From: a virus
Virus record (IMG/VR): IMGVR_UViG_3300037042_000313
Location: 1 to 61,978 of that record
Direction: 5' to 3' (one strand)
DNA length: 61,978 bases
Positions 13,589-19,120 of the stretch are shown one piece after another (the stretch's first letter is position 1; each line of letters opens with the position of its first letter). Under the pieces are notes generated by a model, which was not told the origin of the DNA, did not search any database, and saw only the letters and a list, made by a program, of their open reading frames with translations. The translations under genes were made by a program, and so were the position numbers.

Positions 13589-14253
13589 GTAAGCCTATTG
13601 TCTGGTCATTCAGTAGCCTGAAAACATTTCAGCAGTGCCCACGTAAGTATTACCACACCAAGATTGCTAGGGATATTGTTGAGCCAGACACTACGGCAAC
13701 TCTGTACGGTAAGACTGTACATACGGTAGCAGAAGAGTACGTGCGGGATGGCACCCCAATACCTCCCGCATATTCATATATCCAAGCAACCCTAGATGAA
13801 CTCAGGGCGATACCGGGGGAGAAGCTATGCGAAGTGAAGCTGGGGCTGACGAAGGAGTTGGAAAGCTGCGACTTCAGTGCTCCGAATGTGTGGTGGCATG
13901 GGATTGCCGACTTGGTGGTTATCAACCGGGAGAAGGGGATAGCACACTCGGTGGACTACAAGACAAGCAAGAGTGCGAGATATGCGGATGTGAAGCAACT
14001 CGATTTAATCGCTTGTGGTCTATTTGCGAAGTTCCCGGAAATCCAGAGGGTGAAATCGGCTCTTATATTTGTGGTGAGCAAGGAGTTCGTTAAGGCCGAG
14101 CACCACGTAGAGATGATGAAGAAGTACGTTGAGAAACCCGCACAAGATGTTGCACGTATCGAAGCAGCATTAGTTAATGGTGTGTGGAATCCTAGTCAAA
14201 GTCCACTGTGCAGATTCTGCTCAGTTAAATCGTGTGAATATAACCGGAGTTAA
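13585..14253 (+). CDS. Cas4/RecB-like Fe-S PD-(D/E)xK exonuclease
   Basis: 222 aa. FSSLKTFQQCPRKYY (residues 9-23) with Cys18, and the C-terminal cluster Cys209, Cys212, Cys217, give the four cysteines of a 4Fe-4S cluster. His46, Asp109 (WHGIADLVV), Asp124 and Lys126 (VDYKTSK) are the nuclease residues of the Cas4/AddB family. It should act as a DNA exonuclease in replication or recombination. No Cas1, Cas2 or CRISPR array is nearby, so it is a phage recombination-type nuclease and not an adaptation gene. Its TAA stop is part of the palindrome at 14251. Confidence 0.88.
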   Translation: MSKPIVWSFSSLKTFQQCPRKYYHTKIARDIVEPDTTATLYGKTVHTVAEEYVRDGTPIPPAYSYIQATLDELRAIPGEKLCEVKLGLTKELESCDFSAPNVWWHGIADLVVINREKGIAHSVDYKTSKSARYADVKQLDLIACGLFAKFPEIQRVKSALIFVVSKEFVKAEHHVEMMKKYVEKPAQDVARIEAALVNGVWNPSQSPLCRFCSVKSCEYNRS

Positions 14254-14255
14254 CA

Positions 14256-14372
14256 ATGTTAGATAAAGACGATAAATACAAAGAGTCTTCGTGGTTGGTT
14301 ACGGGGGCAATGTTTGTTGGTTTCGTATTAGTACTCTCTTGGTTGCTGGTATTTGTTGGGGCGGTTACGTGA
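14256..14372 (+). CDS. 38-aa membrane peptide
   Basis: The start ATG lies inside palindrome TAACAATGTTA (14251-14261), with GGAG six bases upstream. A charged N-terminus (LDKDDKYKESS) is followed by a single long hydrophobic segment (WLVTGAMFVGFVLVLSWLLV). It is a probable inner-membrane peptide. Function is unknown; too short for a classical holin but a small membrane effector is plausible. Confidence 0.6.
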   Translation: MLDKDDKYKESSWLVTGAMFVGFVLVLSWLLVFVGAVT

Positions 14373-14394
14373 GTGGGAAACTGGAATAAAAACT

Positions 14395-14625
14395 ATGATT
14401 AAAAGTAAAGCAATTAGTTGGAATAAGGGTAAGCCCTTGGCAGTAGGTTGGTACCGTACTCGCGGTAAAGACTTCGTTTGGACTGGAACCTACCGCTGGT
14501 GGGATGGCGAGCGGTGGTCGTGGGCAGCGTTTGAGCACGAGAGCGCCGAACGAGCAGGTAAGTGGGCCGCTAAGAAAGAGGCCGTGGGTTACTTCAATGT
14601 GCTCCTGTGGAGTGATATGCCGTGA
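14395..14625 (+). CDS. Trp-rich small protein, 76 aa
   Basis: ATG 14395 has only a weak upstream purine stretch. The protein is unusually rich in Trp and other aromatics (VGWYRTRGK, TGTYRWWDGERWSWAAFEH) and basic. The fold looks like a small beta-sheet domain. Not recognised. The stop overlaps the next GTG start. Confidence 0.6.
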   Translation: MIKSKAISWNKGKPLAVGWYRTRGKDFVWTGTYRWWDGERWSWAAFEHESAERAGKWAAKKEAVGYFNVLLWSDMP

Positions 14626-15146
14626 ACATCGAAGGATTACTTGAGCGGGTCTATGAGAAGTGCATCCCCGACGGAGGGTGCATGAACTGGACAGGGGCAA
14701 CGCAGTCAGTCTGCAAAAGCCCGATCATGCGCAAACTGGAGGAAGGTGGTCGTGCTGTATCTCTACGGAGATACATGCTGGAGATCGCACAGGGTAAAAA
14801 AGTATACGCAGCGCGTGTGGCTACCTATATGTGCGGTAACCCTAAGTGCGTGAAGTTGGAACACCTTGGTGAGATCACCCGCAAGACCCTGCAGGAGAGG
14901 AACATATCCCTAATGAACGCAGGGCAGCGGCTAATCAAGGCTAAGCGAGTCAGCGATAAGGCGCGGAAGCGAGCCAAGCTGACCCCCGAACTCGCCCGAG
15001 AGATAGCTGCATTGAACGAGCCCCAGCGAGTGATAGCCCAGAAGTACGGCATCGGCCAGTCAACAGTTAGCCAGATCAAACGTGGCGCTACGTGGCAGGA
15101 CTACACCAACCCATTCTTGCGGCTAGCAGAGGTGCGTGGCCTATGA
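14622..15146 (+). CDS. HNH-like endonuclease with C-terminal HTH, 174 aa
   Basis: GGCMNWTGA and VSLRRYMLEI...MCGNPKCVKLEHL (residues 66-102) match phage HNH endonucleases, with Cys residues in CGNPKC. The C-terminus LAREIAAL...QRVIAQKYGIGQSTVSQIKRG is a clear helix-turn-helix. Such freestanding enzymes are often mobile homing nucleases. Start GTG overlaps the previous TGA. The catalytic His pair is less obvious than in canonical HNH proteins, so activity is uncertain. Confidence 0.7.
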   Translation: MNIEGLLERVYEKCIPDGGCMNWTGATQSVCKSPIMRKLEEGGRAVSLRRYMLEIAQGKKVYAARVATYMCGNPKCVKLEHLGEITRKTLQERNISLMNAGQRLIKAKRVSDKARKRAKLTPELAREIAALNEPQRVIAQKYGIGQSTVSQIKRGATWQDYTNPFLRLAEVRGL

Positions 15147-15337
15147 ACCGCCCCGATAGCCCCTGCATTGCTGTGTGTACAACTTTGTATACCGACAAGT
15201 GTTCTGGCTGCGGGCGTACGTACATGGAAGTCGCGCAGTGGAACAGTTTGACTGACGAAGAACGAGAGGTGGTGTGGCAGCGGATCGACGCCGAGGCTAC
15301 ATCGTGGCGTTACAACCGTTATAAGGATAGGGCATGA
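15143..15337 (+). CDS. DUF1289 family protein, 64 aa
   Basis: DSPCIAVCTT, DKCSGCGRTYMEVAQW and LTDEEREVVWQRI follow the DUF1289 pattern closely: four Cys likely bind a metal, then a Trp and a helical tail. Bacterial members are small proteins of unknown function; a phage copy is noteworthy. ATGA-type overlaps with both neighbours. Confidence 0.82.
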   Translation: MNRPDSPCIAVCTTLYTDKCSGCGRTYMEVAQWNSLTDEEREVVWQRIDAEATSWRYNRYKDRA

Positions 15338-15510
15338 GTACTACCCCGCCCCCAAAAAAGCCCAGCCTGATCGACAAGTCGCTCAAGACTGAGATGGATC
15401 GCCGGATGGCTAGGGTGCGGGAGTACTTAGTCACTATCGAAGACCTGACACCCTTAGCCAAGTTTGAATATACGATTCTGATTGCTAAGCTAACTGGAGA
15501 GAAGAAATGA
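15334..15510 (+). CDS. Small charged protein, 58 aa
   Basis: The ATG overlaps the previous TGA and its own TGA overlaps the next ATG, so it fits the operon tiling exactly. The peptide is Pro/Lys-rich at the N-terminus (TTPPPKKPSLIDK) and helical afterwards. Not recognised. Confidence 0.65.
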   Translation: MSTTPPPKKPSLIDKSLKTEMDRRMARVREYLVTIEDLTPLAKFEYTILIAKLTGEKK

Positions 15511-15809
15511 GTACCTACGGTGAGATGAAAGCCAAATACAACGAAGTAAACAAACACCAGCAAAACTACACAGATGTAGTCCTACGCTTGTACACCGATA
15601 AGAGCGATCTCTCGATGGACGCAGCAGCAGAGATCGTAAGACTGCGCCAAGCATTACGCTGGCAGGACGACCGAGACGGTAGAATTGGCACACACTCGGA
15701 TAACTGCTATACATATGGCTACCGCCACTACGAGTGTGCCCTCCACAGGATCAAGCATCTGGAGGAAGATCATAGGTTTGCACAGGCGCTAGGCCCGTGC
15801 GGTAAATAA
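15507..15809 (+). CDS. Hypothetical protein, 100 aa
   Basis: ATG 15507 follows GGAGAG. A helical N-terminal half (MKAKYNEVNKHQQNY) is followed by RLRQALRWQDDRDGRIG and a Tyr/His/Cys-containing stretch (CYTYGYRHYECALHRIKHL) that could bind metal. No family recognised. Confidence 0.65.
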   Translation: MSTYGEMKAKYNEVNKHQQNYTDVVLRLYTDKSDLSMDAAAEIVRLRQALRWQDDRDGRIGTHSDNCYTYGYRHYECALHRIKHLEEDHRFAQALGPCGK

Positions 15810-15819
15810 CGGAGTCATC

Positions 15820-16095
15820 ATGCCCTACGTCACCAAGCCCCGCCCGTACAAAAAAGAGTACCAACAACAAGTTGCTAGAGGCGAAGGTCCAGCACGAGCC
15901 AAGCGCGAAAGTGCTCGCAACGAAATGGACAAAAAAGGGATTGACCGCAAGGGCAAAGACATAGATCATTCGATCCCCTTGTCAAAGGGTGGGACCAACG
16001 CCCCGAGCAACCTGAAGCTGAAGGCACCGAGCGCAAACCGTTCGTTCAGCCGCAACTCGGACCACACAGTGAAAGTCAACAAGCCGAAAAAATGA
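15820..16095 (+). CDS. HNH-type nuclease-like protein, 91 aa
   Basis: DIDHSIPLSKGGTNAPSNLK (residues 48-67) and PSANRSFSR are typical of short phage HNH proteins (DH-x-P-x3-GG-N-x4-NL ... NRS). The protein is very basic. It may be a small DNase near the replication genes. CGGAG lies before ATG 15820; the end overlaps the helicase start. Confidence 0.75.
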   Translation: MPYVTKPRPYKKEYQQQVARGEGPARAKRESARNEMDKKGIDRKGKDIDHSIPLSKGGTNAPSNLKLKAPSANRSFSRNSDHTVKVNKPKK

Positions 16096-17480
16096 ACCTA
16101 TCAGAGTATGAGTGGCCCCGTCCGCACGGGTTCACCCCGTTCGAGCATCAGAAGACAACAGCAGAGTTCCTCATCTCCAACCGCAAGGCGTTCTGCTTCA
16201 ACGAGCAGGGCACGGGGAAAACAGCATCAGTGATTTGGTCCGTGGACTATTTGATGCAGCGTGGGTTAGTGAAACGTGTGCTAGTCATATGCCCGCTGTC
16301 GATCATGAAGTCGGCATGGCAGAACGACCTGTTCAAGTTTGCGATCCATCGCTCTGTTGCTGTAGCCTATGGCTCGGCTAAGAAGCGCAAAGAGATCATC
16401 GAGTCTGGCGCTGAGTTCGTCATCATCAACTTCGACGGTGCGGGTATCGTCAAGAAAGAGATCATGGCTGGCGGGTTCGACCTCATCGTGGTAGATGAAG
16501 CGTCGGCATACAAGAACCCACAGACCGAACGCTGGAAAGACCTCCGAGATATCACTAAGGTGGTGAAGGGGTTGTGGATGCTGACAGGTACGCCTGCAGC
16601 CCAGTCTCCTATGGATGCTTACGGATTGGCAAAGCTAATCAATCCAAAGGGTGTCTCTCCATTCTTGGGTCAGTTCCGCGACTCAGTTATGTTCAAGGTA
16701 GGTGAGTTCCGGTACATCCCGCGACCCGAAGCCAAGCACATCGTCCACAAGATACTGCAGCCAGCGATTCGCTTTGAGAAGTCTCAATGCCTTGACCTGC
16801 CTCCGGTTACGCACGTTGACCGAGATGCCCCGCTCACCCCCCAGCAGCTTAAGTACTACCAAATACTGAAGAAGCAGATGCTGATAGAGGCGGATGGGGA
16901 AGAAGTCTCCGCCGTCAATGCTGCGGTAAAGATCAACAAGCTACTACAGATTGCTGGTGGCGCTGTCTACACCGACAACAAAGAGATCATTGAGTTCGAC
17001 GTAAGCAGTCGGCTTAACGTAGTACGGGAAGTCATAGAGGAATCAAGCCACAAGGTTCTGGTCTTCGTCCCGTTCACGCACACAATCGACCTGCTGAAGA
17101 AGCACCTAGACAAACACAACATCACCTCCGAAGTCATCAATGGGTCGGTACCAGTCAATCGCAGGTCCGATATCGTCAAGACTTTCCAAGAAGATGAGAA
17201 CCCCCGAGTCCTCATCATTCAGCCGCAAGCAGCCTCCCACGGGCTAACACTAACAGCAGCGAACACAATCATTTGGTACGCTCCTTGTTCTAGTGTTGAG
17301 ACGTACCTGCAAGCGAACGCACGGATTGACCGCCCCGGTCAGGTCAACAACATGACCATCGTGCACGTGAAGGGTTCCTCCGTCGAGGAAAAGATGTACG
17401 CCCTTCTACGTAACAACGTAGGCAACCACCAGCGCGTGATTGACCTCTACCGCCAAGAAATATCTGAAGAAACCGCTTGA
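16092..17480 (+). CDS. SNF2-type DEAD/DEAH helicase, 462 aa
   Basis: A complete superfamily 2 helicase core. FTPFEHQ is the Q-like motif (residues 14-20), Walker A EQGTGKT (38-44), motif II VVDEAS (133-138), and LTGTPA motif III. The C-terminal lobe has GLTLTAANTIIWYAPCSS, and QANARIDRPGQ is motif VI with arginine finger. The spacing is SNF2-like. It remodels or unwinds DNA, probably during replication or repair. The start overlaps the HNH-like gene. Confidence 0.93.
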   Translation: MNLSEYEWPRPHGFTPFEHQKTTAEFLISNRKAFCFNEQGTGKTASVIWSVDYLMQRGLVKRVLVICPLSIMKSAWQNDLFKFAIHRSVAVAYGSAKKRKEIIESGAEFVIINFDGAGIVKKEIMAGGFDLIVVDEASAYKNPQTERWKDLRDITKVVKGLWMLTGTPAAQSPMDAYGLAKLINPKGVSPFLGQFRDSVMFKVGEFRYIPRPEAKHIVHKILQPAIRFEKSQCLDLPPVTHVDRDAPLTPQQLKYYQILKKQMLIEADGEEVSAVNAAVKINKLLQIAGGAVYTDNKEIIEFDVSSRLNVVREVIEESSHKVLVFVPFTHTIDLLKKHLDKHNITSEVINGSVPVNRRSDIVKTFQEDENPRVLIIQPQAASHGLTLTAANTIIWYAPCSSVETYLQANARIDRPGQVNNMTIVHVKGSSVEEKMYALLRNNVGNHQRVIDLYRQEISEETA

Positions 17481-17504
17481 CAATGTAAAGCGTCTTGCTA
17501 AGAT
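17477..17504 (+). promoter_or_regulatory. Sigma70-type promoter P4
   Basis: TTGACA (17477-17482) overlaps the helicase stop codon; a 16-base spacer leads to TAAGAT (17499-17504). The palindrome TAACAAAGTTA (17515-17525) sits just past the expected start site and abuts the AGGAG ribosome site of the next gene, an ideal place for an operator. Confidence 0.8.
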
Positions 17505-17536
17505 AGACCTCCCGTAACAAAGTTAGGAGATCAGAG

Positions 17537-17965
17537 ATGGACGAGACAGTTCAGGACGACGCACCCGTTGCGCCGAACCTAGACAAGATGGCAGCGGTGT
17601 ACCTCAAGATTCGTGACGCCAAAGATGCGCTCACTACTGAGTACAAAAAAGCCGCCGCAGACTTCGATGCGCAGATGGATGTGCTCGAAGCCGAGATGCT
17701 TGAAGTATGCAAAGCAATGAACGCATCAAGCATCCGTACCTCACACGGCACAGTCATTCGCTCAGTCAAGTCTAAATACTGGACGGGCGATTGGGATTCG
17801 ATGTATCGGTTCATTAAGGAACACGATGCGTTTGGCCTGTTGGAGAAGAGACTTCATCAAACCAACATGAAGGAGTTTCTTACCGAGAATCCCGACACCT
17901 TCCCCATTGGTATGAATGTAGAAAACGCTTTCACCGTAATCGTTAGACGTGCAAAAGGAAACTGA
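17537..17965 (+). CDS. Hypothetical protein, 142 aa
   Basis: ATG 17537 follows AGGAG. The N-terminal half is a probable coiled coil (KIRDAKDALTTEYKKAAADF, then DAQMDVLEAEMLEVCKAM). It is followed by a beta-like segment (SSIRTSHGTVIRSVKSKYW) and a helical C-terminus. I have no confident name. It is next to the possible ssDNA-binding protein and may assist recombination or replication. Confidence 0.75.
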   Translation: MDETVQDDAPVAPNLDKMAAVYLKIRDAKDALTTEYKKAAADFDAQMDVLEAEMLEVCKAMNASSIRTSHGTVIRSVKSKYWTGDWDSMYRFIKEHDAFGLLEKRLHQTNMKEFLTENPDTFPIGMNVENAFTVIVRRAKGN

Positions 17966-17966
17966 A

Positions 17967-18878
17967 ATGAACGAAATCACCACTATCTTGAACCAAGACC
18001 TCCCCGACTTCCTGCAAAACGCAGGTGTTAGCGAGCTTACGAAGTCCCTCGCTGGTAAGTCTGGCGTCAAGCGCATCGTCCCCAAGAACGGCATCTTTCG
18101 CAAGATGGTCGGCGGCGAGGAGATGGGCAAGGTCAAGGGCAACCTGAATGTCATCATCGTCAATGCTTCACCGAAGGTGGGCCGCATCTTCTACGCTAAG
18201 CAGTGGACTCCCGATGCCGAGCCGACTTCGCCGGATTGCTTCTCCAACAATGGCAACACGCCTGATGCTGGTGCGACTAACCCTCAGTCGGAGCGTTGCG
18301 ATGCTTGCCCCCAGAACATCAAGGGCTCGGGCATGGCTAACTCCAAGGCTTGCCGCTACTCCCGCCGACTGGCTGTGGTTCTGGAAGAAGACTTCAACAC
18401 CTCGTTGCAGGGTGAGGTTTATCAGATGAACTTGGCATCTAAGTCACTGTTCGGCGATAGCCCGACCGACAAGACGCACGTGTTCGAGAACTACTCGAAG
18501 TACCTGTCTAACAACGGCAAGAGCTTGGACTACGTGGTTACGCAGATCAGCTTCAATGAGGACAACGATAACCAGTCGGTGTTGTTCACGGCTGCACGGT
18601 TCATCAACAAGGGTGAGCACGTAGTCACCAGCAAGTTGTCTGCTGCACCTGAGACGGCCAAGATGATAACGATGACCCCGTACCAAGCGGATGCGTCAGG
18701 CCGACAGGCTCAGGCTAAGCTGGCTGCACCTGCTCCAGTTGCCAAGGCTAAAGCTGAGGTCGAGGATGCGGTTGAAGTTGACGAGCCGAAGAAGCGCGAG
18801 ACGCCTAAGAAAGCTGAACCTTCTGTAGTGAACAAGAACTTGGACTCGGTGGTCAAGGCTTGGTCTGACGAGGAATAA
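17967..18878 (+). CDS. Possible ssDNA-binding protein, 303 aa
   Basis: ATG 17967 follows AAAGGAA. An N-terminal region (residues 1-90) is followed by a Cys cluster (CFSNNG, ERCDACPQNIKG, KACRYSRRLAVVL) that could bind zinc. A beta-rich stretch follows, then a disordered Ala/Lys/Glu tail with acidic clusters ending KAWSDEE. A folded core with an acidic C-terminal tail is the layout of phage ssDNA-binding proteins (T7 gp2.5, T4 gp32). The neighbours are the primase-helicase and polymerase genes. The function is an inference from layout and context. Confidence 0.5.
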   Translation: MNEITTILNQDLPDFLQNAGVSELTKSLAGKSGVKRIVPKNGIFRKMVGGEEMGKVKGNLNVIIVNASPKVGRIFYAKQWTPDAEPTSPDCFSNNGNTPDAGATNPQSERCDACPQNIKGSGMANSKACRYSRRLAVVLEEDFNTSLQGEVYQMNLASKSLFGDSPTDKTHVFENYSKYLSNNGKSLDYVVTQISFNEDNDNQSVLFTAARFINKGEHVVTSKLSAAPETAKMITMTPYQADASGRQAQAKLAAPAPVAKAKAEVEDAVEVDEPKKRETPKKAEPSVVNKNLDSVVKAWSDEE

Positions 18879-18880
18879 AC

Positions 18881-19120
18881 ATGAGCCACGGTTACAGCCA
18901 GAACTTAGCTGAGGCCAACAAACGGCTAGATGCTAAGTCTCTGGGCGTAGCCTTGGGGCGCATGTGTATTGAGCACGGCATACCTGTCAGTAAGGTTGCG
19001 GAGGCGCTGGGAGTAAGCCGCATGGCGGTTTACAACTGGTTTTTGGGGGCTAGTACCCCAAACCGCAACCGTACTGAGCAGATTGAGCGATTCATTACCC
19101 GTCACGAGAAACGCAAATAA
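18881..19120 (+). CDS. Small HTH DNA-binding protein, 79 aa
   Basis: VSKVAEALGVSRMAVYNWFLG (residues 36-56) is a clear helix-turn-helix of the Cro/CI or XRE type, with GAST after the recognition helix. GAGGAA precedes the ATG and the TAA overlaps the next ATG (TAATG). It is a candidate repressor or early-late switch, and one of the few proteins here that could bind the palindromes. Confidence 0.82.
   Translation: MSHGYSQNLAEANKRLDAKSLGVALGRMCIEHGIPVSKVAEALGVSRMAVYNWFLGASTPNRNRTEQIERFITRHEKRK

Larger units (their letters stand above)
1738..17525. repeat. 21 dispersed TAAC-NNN-GTTA palindromes
   Basis: Sites start at 1738, 1789, 2285, 2416, 2586, 2827, 3246, 3912, 4713, 5431, 6028, 7055, 7600, 8399, 9107, 10403, 11437, 12070, 12818, 14251 and 17515. 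The centre is AAA/TTT or AAT/ATT in all but one (12818, GGT), and most extend to CTAAC-NNN-GTTAG. With eight fixed bases about 0.3 are expected in this length by chance. Near matches are at 377, 1609 and 7538. None was seen from 18 to 62 kb. Some contain start codons (3251, 6033, 14256) or stops (10403, 14251), and one abuts a ribosome site (17515). Probable binding sites of a phage regulator. Confidence 0.88.
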
